Shown here: in pieces, positions 37,030-46,797 of the stretch
Numbering within the stretch: position 1 is the first letter of the stretch
How the letters are laid out: every line of letters starts with the position of its first letter
Assembly: GCA_963775805.1 (NCBI GenBank)
Contig: CAVZKG010000001.1
Location: forward strand, 806,001 to 870,000
Direction: 5' to 3'
DNA: 64,000 nt
DNA from: JAFAMB01 sp963775805
Lineage (GTDB): Bacteria > Verrucomicrobiota > Verrucomicrobiia > Chthoniobacterales > JAFAMB01
Translations under genes and position numbers: made by a program
Notes under the pieces: generated by a model
Database searches by the model: none
Told to the model about the DNA's origin: nothing
The model's input: only the letters and a program-made list of their open reading frames with translations

Positions 37030-38362
37030 ATTCAGATTTCTGACGAGAGCCGGTGTAAAGCCTGGCACTGCTCGTCTGGCCGTAGTAGCGGGCCTCGTAC
37101 AACATGTTCTTGCGCGCGCGCGAGTCGATTGCCTTAGACCGGATATTCTGCTCATGCTCATCGAGCAGTGCGGCCGCCTCAGAGGCGAACTCCGGTGCTG
37201 AGCACTGGGCAAAAAACTGTTTTGCGCCCGTTAAGTGTTGTAGAGCTGTCTCGGCATCCGCGCCCCCGGCCAATGCTTCAGCGGCTTTACGTACGGCGTC
37301 TGCCGCTTGCTGGTTCGCAATCACTGCGATCAGTTCGGCGTTCTGGAGGACGTCCGCCTCGTTCTGCGTCCCCTGGATCCGGATCAGATGGGAACTCGTC
37401 CGGCTCTCGAGCCTCAGATCGGTTCCTTCTTCCGTGATCGAGGTGTACGCGAATTCGAGGGCGAGCAGTTCTTCCCCTTCGAGCGAGGCTGGCAGGTTGC
37501 CGTCAGGTAACAACGGCAATGGTAATACCTCGAGCATCAGAACGACATAGCGTTCCTCGCCGCTCACCAAGTCACCCAATGCGAGCTCGATTCGCCCGTC
37601 GGGTAATCGAACCAGGGGGTAATCACCGTATTGTTTCCAGGCGTTGCAGAACATTTTTGGTTGGATCCGGAGCCGCAAATTTTGCACCATAATTTTCTGC
37701 AATCCGTCGAGTTCATCCGCGAGAATGATCGGGAATTTCTCGGGTGAATCGGCATCATGAAGCTGCCCCTGTCCCACCTTGCTCATGGCAGCGAGAATGT
37801 TCTCGTTGTAACCGTCCCCGAAACCGAGGCAACTGGTTCGAATCTCGTCCTTTTCCATGCCGGCGCGGGTCAACGCCTCGACATGGTCCAGCTCGGTAAT
37901 CCCCGCGTTCAGGTGCCCGTCCGTCAACAAAAGGATCTTGCGGATCGGAGCGATCCCCTCGGCGGTTTTCTGCGCCTTCATGAGTTCGTCGCGCCCTAAT
38001 AACCAACCTGCCATCAGATTGGTAGAAGCTCCTGCCTGGATCTGATCAGTCGTTTGGTACCAACTAAACCGGTTAATCGGTCGCTCCAAGGGGATAACAA
38101 CCTGGGCTGAATCGTCGAAGACGACCAGACTGAAACAGTCCTCCGGCCGCAGGTTCTTGATGACTTCGCGACAGGCTCGTTTTGCGTTTTCAAGAGGAGC
38201 CCCGCTCATTGAACCGGAGCGATCCAGCACGACGGTGAAAGCCGCCGGCCGCGCTCGCTGGGTGAGCGGCTGCGTCGGGGCGCTTAGTCTCGCCACGAGA
38301 TGAACGGGTCGAGACGAATTACGTAAGATGGTTTTATAGTCGAGTTGGAGTTCAATATTCAT
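36947..38362 (-). CDS. VWA-domain protein
   Basis: A 471-residue protein without a signal peptide. The von Willebrand A domain spans about residues 38-230, with MIDAS motif VLDRSGSMSGAP (DxSxS), the threonine in QAGASTNLMAGWL, and the aspartate in ILLLTDGHLNAG. A beta-rich middle part and a helical C-terminal part follow (AVRKAAEALAGGADAETALQ), with a Glu-rich tail. Such proteins use a metal-dependent adhesion site to bind partners. It lies 66 bp downstream of a WYL regulator on the same strand. Confidence 0.88.
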   Translation of the reverse strand: MNIELQLDYKTILRNSSRPVHLVARLSAPTQPLTQRARPAAFTVVLDRSGSMSGAPLENAKRACREVIKNLRPEDCFSLVVFDDSAQVVIPLERPINRFSWYQTTDQIQAGASTNLMAGWLLGRDELMKAQKTAEGIAPIRKILLLTDGHLNAGITELDHVEALTRAGMEKDEIRTSCLGFGDGYNENILAAMSKVGQGQLHDADSPEKFPIILADELDGLQKIMVQNLRLRIQPKMFCNAWKQYGDYPLVRLPDGRIELALGDLVSGEERYVVLMLEVLPLPLLPDGNLPASLEGEELLALEFAYTSITEEGTDLRLESRTSSHLIRIQGTQNEADVLQNAELIAVIANQQAADAVRKAAEALAGGADAETALQHLTGAKQFFAQCSAPEFASEAAALLDEHEQNIRSKAIDSRARKNMLYEARYYGQTSSARLYTGSRQKSEFTKKQSVDEQLNEKPATEGLESSDEEK

Positions 38363-38428
38363 TTGTGGGGAAGGTTAATTTTGCGGTGAGGCTGGATTTT
38401 TTTGATGGGAAAAACTACGGCTGGTACT

Positions 38429-39454
38429 TTAGGCACTTAGGGACCGGATCCTCTTCCGGAGTTGGGCGGGCCTAGCCACCTCACAATCTTTTCCCCAGGA
38501 AAGGATCCAAGGGATTATCTCCTCCAGAGAATTTAGGTTTAATGAAAGTTCGAGGTTCCCTCCGGCTAACTCCTGGATCTGCTGGCTCGCATGCCAGTTC
38601 CGTTCGCGAACGAGCTGCGCGGCCCGGCCGGAGAATCGAAGGACGATTTGCTCGAGATCGGCGTTTTCGGTTTGCCAGATTTGAAAACTGTTCCGGAAGA
38701 GACGTTGAATGTCCCCCTCCCCTGGCCTTAGGTTGGAAAACTTGTGCGCGGTTCGTGAGACTTTCTGCATGCGGGCGAGCACGAAGATCCGGCGCGCTTT
38801 ACGATTCCGGTCGTAGCCGAGTAAATACCACTGACCCGAAACGCAAGCTAAGTGCCAAGGCTCAACCGTTCGCTTTTCGAAGGCCTTAGCCTCCAGCTTC
38901 TTGTACCCGAATTCGACGACCTCTTTATTCTGGATTGCCTTGGCTAATTCCGCGAAAATCGTCGCATCCGGTAAATAGGCGCCAAACTGCCGGAATGAAA
39001 TCGCCGAATCGAGATCCTCCCAGCTGACACTGACATTGGCGCTCCCGGTCGCGGCCTGGAGTTTCTGAAACGCGGTCCGGAGCGGTTGTTCGAACGCGGT
39101 GCCCTTGTACGCTTCCAACGCCTTCTGCGCCACAAAGACGGACACGAGCTCGGCTTCTGTCAGCTGGAACAGTGGCAACTCCGTCATCGGTCTGGTGAAA
39201 TGGTAGCCTCCCCGCGCAAAATCGAACTCGATCGGCACACTCATCTGGTAACGCATGTAATCGATGTCGCGCTGGATCGTTTTGGTGGTCACCTCGATCG
39301 TTTCCGCGAGTTTCGTGCGGTTGGGGTATCTACCCGTCTTGATCGCGTGAAAGATCTCCTGAAACCGGTAGAGCGGCGGGCGGGAATGCAGCGTTCTCGT
39401 CTTCGCCGCAGACGGGATCCTGTTTGCGCGATTCTTCTTGCTCAGCCGGGGCAT
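38429..39454 (-). CDS. WYL-domain transcriptional regulator (HTH_11-WYL)
   Basis: A 341-residue regulator from the ATG at 39454. The N-terminal winged helix reads TKLAETIEVTTKTIQRDIDY, followed by FARGGYHFTRP, the usual linker. The WYL domain around residues 180-260 includes FGYKKLEAKAFEKRTVEPWH and a CVSGQWYLLGYDRNRKARR segment containing the WYL signature. WYL proteins bind nucleic acid ligands and often control defence or DNA-repair genes. The VWA gene follows on the same strand and may be its target. Confidence 0.9.
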   Translation of the reverse strand: MPRLSKKNRANRIPSAAKTRTLHSRPPLYRFQEIFHAIKTGRYPNRTKLAETIEVTTKTIQRDIDYMRYQMSVPIEFDFARGGYHFTRPMTELPLFQLTEAELVSVFVAQKALEAYKGTAFEQPLRTAFQKLQAATGSANVSVSWEDLDSAISFRQFGAYLPDATIFAELAKAIQNKEVVEFGYKKLEAKAFEKRTVEPWHLACVSGQWYLLGYDRNRKARRIFVLARMQKVSRTAHKFSNLRPGEGDIQRLFRNSFQIWQTENADLEQIVLRFSGRAAQLVRERNWHASQQIQELAGGNLELSLNLNSLEEIIPWILSWGKDCEVARPAQLRKRIRSLSA

Positions 39455-39634
39455 GAATCTCGTTTTAACATCCGCGCAGCGGTAGAACGACCATTTTATG
39501 GGAGTCACGGCCGGCAGCGGTTCAAGATGGGCATCGGGACGATGACGGAAAGGATCTTCGTGAGATTGACCAGAGATCCGCATCATCGACTCGAACTCTT
39601 TTTCATGAACCACGCTTCAATATAAGTGCCACCT

Positions 39635-39712
39635 GGGACATCTGTGGTCCCTGGCAGGGACCACACATTAAATTTATTGAAGAACAGGCGAAGCGGGGAC
39701 AGCAGATGTCCC
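39635..39712. repeat. REP-like nested palindromes
   Basis: TGTGGTCCCTG (39643-39653) and CAGGGACCACA (39655-39665) form an 11-bp hairpin with a minimal loop. Around it, GGGACATCTG (39635-39644) is answered by CAGATGTCCC (39703-39712). The GGGAC core recalls REP-type sequences, and a RAYT transposase remnant lies at 7929. Confidence 0.6.
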
Positions 39713-39810
39713 TAGCCCTGGCGTATCTTTGCCCAATGTCTACCTCTCTTGCGTAACCCGCACCCTTGTTAACAAAGGGCACCGAGGAGCCAAAAAGCCT
39801 CCGTCAACCT

Positions 39811-40362
39811 ATGAAACAAACACCGCCAGCCGGAATCTGTTTCCGGCAAGAACCACCTCCAACTCATGCGGTCGAGTGGCGAACCGTAAGGCCTCCGCCA
39901 CCGTTAGCCGCCAGGCCTAGCGCTAGGCAATCCGCACCTTGGGGTCCGTTCATCATTGCTACCGGTCTCATCGCTGCGGCATTTATCGTAGCCAACGGTG
40001 ACAAATCCGCACCGCTGGTAGAGCCGAACCCAGTCAGTCCCTCTGAGCGTTTGGTAACAGTTAACGAGCGCGCGCCCGCGGTGCCACGCGCTCAGCCTGT
40101 GGTCTGGCCGCGGGCCGAAGCCGCCGGGCCGGCGACGCTCTTCAGCCCGGAGTGGTATGCGAATCCTAGCAATCGTGGGCGGTGGGTCTGCCAGGAGATC
40201 CCGAACGCGGGTCGTGTTTGGATCCACTACCAAGGTCAGCTACAAAACACCGGCCAGTTGCCTCAGCACCCTAGCCTCTGGGATGAATACTGGACCCCAC
40301 GCGCAACCTGGGTCTGGATGATTCCAGCCGGCGCAACGACGCCGCAGTGGGTTGACCCATGA
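39811..40362 (+). CDS. hypothetical single-pass membrane protein
   Basis: A 183-residue frame starting MKQTPPAGICFRQEPP. One transmembrane helix (PFIIATGLIAAAFIVA) is near residue 50, followed by a Pro-rich linker and an aromatic-rich C-terminal domain (WVCQEIPNAGRVWIHYQGQL). No family recognised. The frame is open further upstream. Confidence 0.45.
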   Translation: MKQTPPAGICFRQEPPPTHAVEWRTVRPPPPLAARPSARQSAPWGPFIIATGLIAAAFIVANGDKSAPLVEPNPVSPSERLVTVNERAPAVPRAQPVVWPRAEAAGPATLFSPEWYANPSNRGRWVCQEIPNAGRVWIHYQGQLQNTGQLPQHPSLWDEYWTPRATWVWMIPAGATTPQWVDP

Positions 40363-40641
40363 ACAGGGCGAGCCTGTCAGCTGATGCGTGATTCTTATTG
40401 GGGTCCCACAGCCGTTTGCGGACCCTTCATAGTTTCGAAATTCTTTCGCGTCATCAACCAAATCGCTACAAGACTTGGGATAAGTGGAAGGCGCGGCAGA
40501 CCACCGGCGACTCGTTCTGGCCAAAAACATGCTGCGCCATTCCTAGGGTCGTCTCAACAAGCCTCCCTTGTCTACTTCTGCTTGAAAATCAATCCAAGAG
40601 CGCGGAACACTGAGGCTCAAATTCAAAGCTTACCAGATGAT

Positions 40642-40679
40642 GGGGATATTCCAACAAAGGTACGTAAAACGCCACGGAA
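40642..40679 (+). repeat. left terminal inverted repeat of the Tn3-family element
   Basis: 38 bp starting GGGGATATTCCAACAAAGG; matches the reverse complement of 44021-44058 except at two positions. Confidence 0.9.
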
Positions 40680-40884
40680 TCATCGCCCCTGACACAGTCC
40701 TATGGCCGCCGGCGTGGCTCCGAGGTATCCGCGAGTCTTTCGCTCGTATTGGGCAAATGCGCTGATCCCGAGGCTCCTTTTCGGTTTCAACGCTCCGGAG
40801 TATTCCGTTAAAGATAAGCCTCTGTCCATTAGGCCCGGTCAGGCTAACTCGTGAAAAAGCCCTCATACAATTTGGAGCACCACT

Positions 40885-43800
40885 ATGTCCAGAATGAAGA
40901 TTTTAAATGCCGTCGAACAGGAACAGTTTGAGTCCCCGCCGGTCTTCAATAGCGTCCAGCGGAAACAGTATTTTGATTTCTCCTCAGAGCTGCTGACTCT
41001 CGCTCAGGACCTTCAAACATCCACGAACCAAGTCTGCTTTCTGGTAAGTTGCGGCTACTTCAAGGCCGCCAAGCGCTTCTTTCCGAACCGCCGGTGCTCG
41101 CGACGAGACCTCGACTACGTCGCGCAACAGCTTGGGTTTCAGCCCGAGTCGATCGATGTGAACAGCTATTCTGCAACGACTCGCCTTCGACACGAAAGGC
41201 TCATCCTCGACTTCTATGGCTTTCGGCCCTTTGATTCGACTGCCAAGTCGTTCGTTGCTGGCGAGATCGAGAAGTTGGCACGCTCCCAGTTGCAGCCGGC
41301 ACTTATCCTCTGGCGGATCGTCGATAGTCTTGTCAAGGAGAAGATCGAAATCCCGGGGTACTACCCCTTGGCCGAGCTTATCCTCGCCGCCGTCAATACA
41401 CGGAAGGCGGAGCTTTGCGCCATCATCGAACGAGCGTTAACGGCACGCACTCGAGAGGCACTCGATGAGCTGCTGGTTCAGGGAAGCGCGGGCGAAGACG
41501 AGCCGGTCCCCGCGAAGACGGCTGCCTACAAGCTCACGCTCCTTAAGAAACTCTCCCAGTCCACAAAGCCGTCCAAGATCAGAGAGACCATCACCGATCT
41601 GCTAGTCGTGCAAGGTTTGTATCGAGACTTCCTGCCGATACTCTGCGCACTCGACCTGAATCATGAGGGGATTCGGTACTATGCCCACAGTGTCATCAAG
41701 TCGGAGATCTTCCAGGTGACACGACGTTCCAGTGAAGACCGATATCTGCATTTGATTGCCTTCATTACCCACCAGTATTTCCGGCTCCAGGATAACTTGT
41801 TCGATGTCCTCCTCAACGTGCTTCAGACATACCTGAACACTGCTCAGCGCGAGCACAAGGAGGTGTGTTACCGACGCCGAGAACATTGGAACGAGGCCGT
41901 CAGGAAACTAATCGGCTACCTTGATCATTCCTTCCTCAAAGTCTTATCCGCCATTAAGCAGATCACCGATAGTGCGGAGCTCGACGATGCCGAGAAGGTC
42001 CGCCAGATTCGGGCGCTGCTGGCGGCAGAGGAGCCGGATCGGCACCAGGCCGAGGCGTCCTTAGCCCCGCTGAAGCGGGATCTCGAAAGCGAGACAGACG
42101 GTGAAGATTACTACGGCATTCTGGAGGCCAAATCGGTTCGGATACAAAACCGCATAAGCCCCATCCTCAAGGCGTTGCCTTTCCAGGGCGAGGCGGGATC
42201 GGAAGCGTTGCTACGGGCGATCCAATATTTCAAAGACAAACACGGGGTTGTCGATAGAGGTGCACCGACGGAATTCTTGAAGCCTATCGAGGAAAAGGCT
42301 GTGCTGGGTCGCGATGGGGATTTGCGGGTCTCACTCTACAAGGCGTTGCTCTTTATTCACGTGATGGGAGCCATCAAATCCGGAACCCTGAACCTTGAAC
42401 ACTCCTACAAGTACCGCACGCTCGACAACTACATGATTGATCGCGATCGTTGGCAGCGGGACAAGCAGACCCTGCTCGCACGAGCTGGGCTCGCGAGTTT
42501 TGCCGAACCGAAGCAGGTCCTTGACGAGCTCGATCGTGCCCTCCACGCCCAATACGTCAAGACCAATATGAATCTTGTAGAGGGGAATAATTCTTGGGTG
42601 AAACTCAACAAAGACAACACGATCACCATCAGCACTCCAAAAGTGGAGGATGCTGATGCTGCGCCCCTGCAAACCTTCTTCCCCGAGCGGGACTATATTT
42701 CGCTCCTGGAGGTTCTTTCCACTGTCAACCGCTACAGCGGTTTCCTCGATGAGTTTCAGCACTGGCAGCAGCGGTATCACCGGCCGAAGCCACCGCAAAA
42801 GACGTTTTACGCGGGCATTATTGGTCTCGGCTGCGGAATCGGTACCCGGAAAATCGCTCGGATTTCCCGGCAAATTAGTGAGCCAGAACTTGAGAACACG
42901 GTAAATTGGTACTTCTCACCCGACGCGACCCAGGCAGCTAACGACAAGGTCCTTCATCTGATGGATCGCATGGAGCTACCAAACAGGTATCGCCGGTCTC
43001 AGGAGGTGTTACATACCTCCAGCGATGGGCAGAAGTTCGAGGTTAAGGTCGAGTCCCTCAACGCGAACCATTCGTTCAAATACTTCGGTAAAGGCAAAGG
43101 TGTTAGCGTCTACAGCTTTATCGACGAGCGGCACTTGCTGTTTCACTCGACAGTCATCAGTGCCGCCGAGCGGGAGAGCGCCTACGTGATCGACGGCCTT
43201 ATGCACAACGATGTGGTGAAAAGCGACGTCCATTCGACCGACACTCACGGCTATAGTGAGATGATTTTTGGGACCATGCATATGTTGGGGTTCTCGTATG
43301 CACCCCGAATCAAGAACCTCAAACGCCAGCGGCTTTACACCTTTAAGAGCCGAAGGGGCTGGGATCGCGCACAAGCTAAAGTCGCCCCTTCTGGCTATAT
43401 CGACACCCAGATCATCGAAGACAACTGGGACGATATTCTCCGATTCATTGCAACCATCAAACTCAAGGAGACGACTGCCTCGGAGATCTTCCGGCGACTC
43501 AATTCCTACTCCAAACAGCATGCCCTCTACCGAGCGCTGAAGACCTTCGGCAAGATTATTAAATCAATCTTCATCTTGCGCTACATCGATGACCTCGAAC
43601 TTCGGCAAGCCATCGAAAAGCAGCTCAATAAGATAGAGAACTCACATCAGTTTTCACGGGCCGTGTCCATCGGAAATCCAAGGGAGTTTACGCAGGCGGA
43701 AAAGCAAGAACAGGAAGTGGCCGAGGGTTGCAAACGCCTCATCAAAAATGCCATCACCTGCTGGAACTATCTCTACTTGTCCCAGAAGATCAGTGAGGTC

Positions 43801-43953
43801 ATAGGGTCAGAAGCGCGGGAGATCCTATTCCAAGCCATCGCAAACGGCTCGGTCGTGTCCTGGCAGCATATTAACCTGCTGGGCGAATACGATTTCTCGG
43901 ACGAAAAGCTACAGGATTCGGTCGGGATCAAGCCCCCAAAATTAGCCGCCTGA
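40885..43953 (+). CDS. tnpA: Tn3-family transposase
   Basis: A 1022-residue DDE transposase of normal family length. The N-terminal DUF4158-like domain reads VEQEQFESPPVFNSVQRKQY. The catalytic domain includes KTFYAGIIGLGCGIGTRKIA, then VIDGLMHNDVVKSDVHSTDT and HGYSEMIFGTMHMLGFSYAP (aspartate of DTHGYSE), and the C-terminal GSVVSWQHINLLGEYDFS ending typical of the family. It performs replicative transposition between the 38-bp repeats. No resolvase gene is inside the element. Confidence 0.96.
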   Translation: MSRMKILNAVEQEQFESPPVFNSVQRKQYFDFSSELLTLAQDLQTSTNQVCFLVSCGYFKAAKRFFPNRRCSRRDLDYVAQQLGFQPESIDVNSYSATTRLRHERLILDFYGFRPFDSTAKSFVAGEIEKLARSQLQPALILWRIVDSLVKEKIEIPGYYPLAELILAAVNTRKAELCAIIERALTARTREALDELLVQGSAGEDEPVPAKTAAYKLTLLKKLSQSTKPSKIRETITDLLVVQGLYRDFLPILCALDLNHEGIRYYAHSVIKSEIFQVTRRSSEDRYLHLIAFITHQYFRLQDNLFDVLLNVLQTYLNTAQREHKEVCYRRREHWNEAVRKLIGYLDHSFLKVLSAIKQITDSAELDDAEKVRQIRALLAAEEPDRHQAEASLAPLKRDLESETDGEDYYGILEAKSVRIQNRISPILKALPFQGEAGSEALLRAIQYFKDKHGVVDRGAPTEFLKPIEEKAVLGRDGDLRVSLYKALLFIHVMGAIKSGTLNLEHSYKYRTLDNYMIDRDRWQRDKQTLLARAGLASFAEPKQVLDELDRALHAQYVKTNMNLVEGNNSWVKLNKDNTITISTPKVEDADAAPLQTFFPERDYISLLEVLSTVNRYSGFLDEFQHWQQRYHRPKPPQKTFYAGIIGLGCGIGTRKIARISRQISEPELENTVNWYFSPDATQAANDKVLHLMDRMELPNRYRRSQEVLHTSSDGQKFEVKVESLNANHSFKYFGKGKGVSVYSFIDERHLLFHSTVISAAERESAYVIDGLMHNDVVKSDVHSTDTHGYSEMIFGTMHMLGFSYAPRIKNLKRQRLYTFKSRRGWDRAQAKVAPSGYIDTQIIEDNWDDILRFIATIKLKETTASEIFRRLNSYSKQHALYRALKTFGKIIKSIFILRYIDDLELRQAIEKQLNKIENSHQFSRAVSIGNPREFTQAEKQEQEVAEGCKRLIKNAITCWNYLYLSQKISEVIGSEAREILFQAIANGSVVSWQHINLLGEYDFSDEKLQDSVGIKPPKLAA

Positions 43954-44020
43954 AAGCAGTCTGATTTTGGGAGCTCGCAAAAAGCCACATCTCGTTGTGT
44001 ATATGCGGGTTTGTGTCAAA

Positions 44021-44058
44021 TTTCGTGGCGTTTTACGTACCTTTGTTGGAACATCCCC
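44021..44058 (-). repeat. right terminal inverted repeat of the Tn3-family element
   Basis: 38 bp ending in CCCC at 44058; pairs with 40642-40679. Confidence 0.9.
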
Positions 44059-44170
44059 TGGTCGCGCCAACGCGCACTTGAGCGGTTTCAGCTTTTGCGC
44101 GGATCCTCCGTGCGCGCAGCGTTAATTTAAGCCAATATGGATGCGAGCTATCTACTGGGCGGAGGTTGCC

Positions 44171-44356
44171 CTAACGGGCGCGAGAAATCGGCTTCTGCGT
44201 CATTGACACCGAAATCGCCGAGGCGTCCAATTGGCGCGTCGCCCAGAGATCTTCTTGGTCCGGCACCGTCCATTCGCCACTTTGGTGCAGGTGCTTGAGT
44301 TTGATTTGTGGACTCGGTGTTTTGCTACCGCCAAAAAGTCGTTTCAAAAAGCTCAT
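44171..44356 (-). CDS. hypothetical small protein with MSFLKRLFGG start
   Basis: A 61-residue protein from the ATG at 44356, with AAGGATAACT before it. It starts MSFLKRLFGGSKTPSPQIKL. The N-terminal amphipathic pattern M-x-x-L-x-R-L-F-G is also found in the zinc-ribbon protein at 44925. No domain recognised otherwise. Confidence 0.5.
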   Translation of the reverse strand: MSFLKRLFGGSKTPSPQIKLKHLHQSGEWTVPDQEDLWATRQLDASAISVSMTQKPISRAR

Positions 44357-44399
44357 AGTTATCCTTTTTTCAAAGCATAAGTGTAGCATGGGTACTAGC

Positions 44400-44723
44400 C
44401 ACAGAGACCCGAAAACCCTCCGTTAAAGGAGTTCAACCCGAACAAACGATCGCTTTTCCCGAGCGGTCGGATGAACTCATCCTCGCAGGGTACCGGTCAT
44501 CAACGATCCTACGGGCAACGCGTAGCACCCGGCCCGCAGGGACACGCCCCAAGTTTTGCAGCAAAATGGTTTTTTGTGGGTTTGATTGATGTGCTGTTTG
44601 CCTCATGCGGCGAAGTCGATGCGCTTGACACTTTAGAAATTCGAATTCAACCGAGAAAGATTGGCGACGCCGCCTAAGCTGAGTTGCGGCGGGTCTTGCG
44701 GGTTGTCGTTGCTGTTGTCGGTC
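44400..44723. other. gap without a recognised gene
   Basis: Open frames on both strands lack recognisable content. Nothing else seen. Confidence 0.3.
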
Positions 44724-44750
44724 ATGGCGTCTGAGTCTTTCAGACGCCAT
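44724..44750. terminator. strong hairpin, possible terminator
   Basis: ATGGCGTCTGA (44724-44734) is exactly answered by TCAGACGCCAT (44740-44750) around GTCTT. There is no T-run after it, so termination is uncertain. Confidence 0.45.
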
Positions 44751-44924
44751 TCTCATCGTGAAGCTAAGGAGTGCTTTGGGAACCACCCCAGCGCGTATTG
44801 GTATTAATCTTGACAGAGTGAGAAGCAGAATTCAACGTTTCTAGGTCAATGTTTAGCTATACCTTTTTCAAAACAATCCTCGTTAGTAACGCTTAAAATC
44901 CCGTTTCGGGGGAAGGACTAATCG

Positions 44925-45197
44925 ATGGGTTTATTGAGCAGGCTCTTTGGAAGGGACTTCTCAAACTCGCCTAATAAGTGTGGGGAGTGCAAACGGAATG
45001 TATCTCCCAACGCCGACCTCACGGACCGTTGTCCTCATTGCGGCGTGATTTGGGTTAATAGAACGGAGATAGGTGACCATGATTACTTCTACTCGATTCC
45101 GGTGGAGGCTCGAGTCTGTCAGCATTGCACCGCACCGCATGGAGGCAGTAAGGACAAATGTCCAAGATGCGGCAAGCCGATCCCAAGGGAGGCTTAA
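44925..45197 (+). CDS. double zinc-ribbon protein
   Basis: A 90-residue protein with GGGGAAGGA before the ATG. It starts MGLLSRLFGRDF, then has three CxxC-type pairs: CGECKRNV, CPHCGVIW, and CQHCTAPHGGSKDKCPRCGK. These form two treble-clef or zinc-ribbon units. The function cannot be told; the short hydrophobic N-terminus could attach it to the membrane or a partner. Confidence 0.7.
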   Translation: MGLLSRLFGRDFSNSPNKCGECKRNVSPNADLTDRCPHCGVIWVNRTEIGDHDYFYSIPVEARVCQHCTAPHGGSKDKCPRCGKPIPREA

Positions 45198-45337
45198 CAA
45201 GCTGAAATGCGAAGGGGGTCAGGCTGAACGCTCTGAGCATCAAACTCCGTTCGATGCTCCGTGGTTACCTTCACTTTGGCCGGCATGTGAACCGGATGCG
45301 AAAGGGCTTGTGTAGCGCTAACGTACAGCGTTTAACC

Positions 45338-46036
45338 ATGAACAATATGGACTCTTTACATGAGGCGGCCAGTAAAGGCGATCTGACAAAGGTCAAGGCG
45401 CTGCTCAAAGACAATCCTGATCTGGTTTTCAGCAAAGACGTCGACCACTGGACGGCTTTGCACTGGGCGGCGCATGGAGGTCACAAGGACGTGGCGGCTC
45501 TTCTGCTGGCCAACGGGGCCGATGTCAACGCCTGGAAAAACGACTTCGACGGGCCTTTGCACTTGGCGGCGCAGGGAGGCCACAAGGACGTGGCGGAATT
45601 GCTGCTTGCCAACAAGGCCGAGGTCAACGCCAAGGCAATTGCCGGCTTTACCCCTTTGCACGCGGCGGTGTCGGCTCATCTAGGCTACAAGGACGTGGCG
45701 GAATTGCTGCTTGCCAACAAGGCAGAGGTCAACGCCACGTCCAGCAACGGCGTGACGCCTTTGCACTTGGCGGCGCAGGGGGGCTACAGGGCCAAGGACG
45801 TCGTACAATTGCTGCTGGCCAACGGGGCCAATGCCAATGCCAAGCAAAACAACGGCTGGACGCCTTTGCACTGGGCGGCGTCTAACGGCCTTCGGGAGGT
45901 GGCGGAATTGCTACTGGCCAACAAGGCAGAGGTCAATGCCAAGATCAACAAGGGAGAGACGCCTTGGCTCTTGGCGGCGCAGATGAGCCACTGGGACGTG
46001 GTGGAATTGCTTCGCCAGCACGGTGGCCACCAATAA
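45338..46036 (+). CDS. ankyrin-repeat protein
   Basis: A 232-residue protein made almost entirely of about six ankyrin repeats, each with the TPLHxAAxxG, KDVxxLLLAxGAxVNA pattern, such as TALHWAAHGGHKDVAALLL and TPLHLAAQGGYRAKDVVQ. Two neighbouring repeats share nearly identical DNA (around 45591 and 45697), implying recent internal duplication. No signal peptide. Ankyrin proteins bind other proteins; the partner is unknown. Confidence 0.88.
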   Translation: MNNMDSLHEAASKGDLTKVKALLKDNPDLVFSKDVDHWTALHWAAHGGHKDVAALLLANGADVNAWKNDFDGPLHLAAQGGHKDVAELLLANKAEVNAKAIAGFTPLHAAVSAHLGYKDVAELLLANKAEVNATSSNGVTPLHLAAQGGYRAKDVVQLLLANGANANAKQNNGWTPLHWAASNGLREVAELLLANKAEVNAKINKGETPWLLAAQMSHWDVVELLRQHGGHQ

Positions 46037-46295
46037 ACTGTATCGAAGCCAAGCAATGGTCCTTGGCATCCAGTCATCGCGCCCTCGCGCCCCTTTATGA
46101 TTGCGGCGTAAGACTGCGACCTTTGCTGCTCGACAACAACCTGGACGCAAAAGAGAGATTTTTCGGCTTTGTTCGGGAACCTGGAGACGAGCCTGGAAAT
46201 GATTGGCCGCACTCGGCTGCGCCTGCTCAGACGAAGTAGATGAGAAGAGCGAGTCGCCGAGCAACCAATAGCACGGGGCTTTCCCCGCGTCCTTT

Positions 46296-46797
46296 TCAGT
46301 TAGGCATTCCAGTCGCTGAATAGGTCAGTCGATAAATCGTCGCCGCATGGACTTTGAAAGCTACGGCGAGCTCTCGGACGGCCTTTCCCTCTGACACAAG
46401 GCGCCGCGCTAAGTTTTCTTGCTCAGGTGTGAGCTTTCGTGGTCGGCCAAAACGGACTCCTCTTTTTCTTGCTGCTTCTCGTCCGGCACTGGTCCGTTCC
46501 CGGATCAGGCCGCGTTCGAACTCCGCGATTCCGGCAAAAATGGTCATGATCATTTTTCCGGCGTGCGTGGTCGTATCAGCCCATGGCTCCGATAACGACT
46601 GGAACTTCCCACCAGCTTGTCGAATCGTTTCGATCGTCTCAAGGAGATCGCGTGTTGAGCGCGCCAAGCGATCAAGTTTCCAGACAACGATCGTGTCACC
46701 AGCGCGAATCTGATCGAGCATCCGTTGGAACTCAGGACGATTGCGGGTGCCGGCAGAAATCTTCTCTTGGAATACTCTCCGACATCCTGCGCGTCTA
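46296..46797 (-). pseudogene. TniR-type serine resolvase, N-terminally deleted
   Basis: Sequence from 46797 reads GCRRVFQEKISAGTRNRPEF, then MLDQIRAGDTIVVWKLDRLA, SLSEPWADTTTHAGKMIMTI, and the C-terminal HTH (VRELAVAFKVHAATIYRL). The first 40 or so residues, including the catalytic serine, are missing; the gene is fused to the 3' end of tniB by deletion. A shorter frame starting at 46721 remains open, but the protein cannot be a working recombinase. Confidence 0.8.

Larger units (their letters stand above)
36009..38224. repeat. 2,216-bp tandem duplication, copy 2
   Basis: Second unit of the tandem repeat described for 33793-36008. It retains continuity into unique DNA at 38225, so it carries the complete VWA gene. 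Confidence 0.9.
40642..44058 (+). mobile_element. Tn3-family element carrying only tnpA (IS1071-like organisation)
   Basis: Bounded by 38-bp inverted repeats beginning GGGG, identical at 36 of 38 positions. It contains a single transposase gene and no resolvase or passenger. The flanking five bases (ATGAT left, TGGTC right) do not match, so there is no target duplication; one flank has probably been rearranged. Confidence 0.85.

Noticed and set aside
42331..42873. Minus-strand frame in the Tn3 transposase region
   Set aside because: Antisense shadow of tnpA.
45554..45760. Possible CRISPR-like repeats
   Set aside because: The repetition is caused by ankyrin repeats in a coding gene; no regular spacers exist. 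I saw no CRISPR array anywhere in the window.
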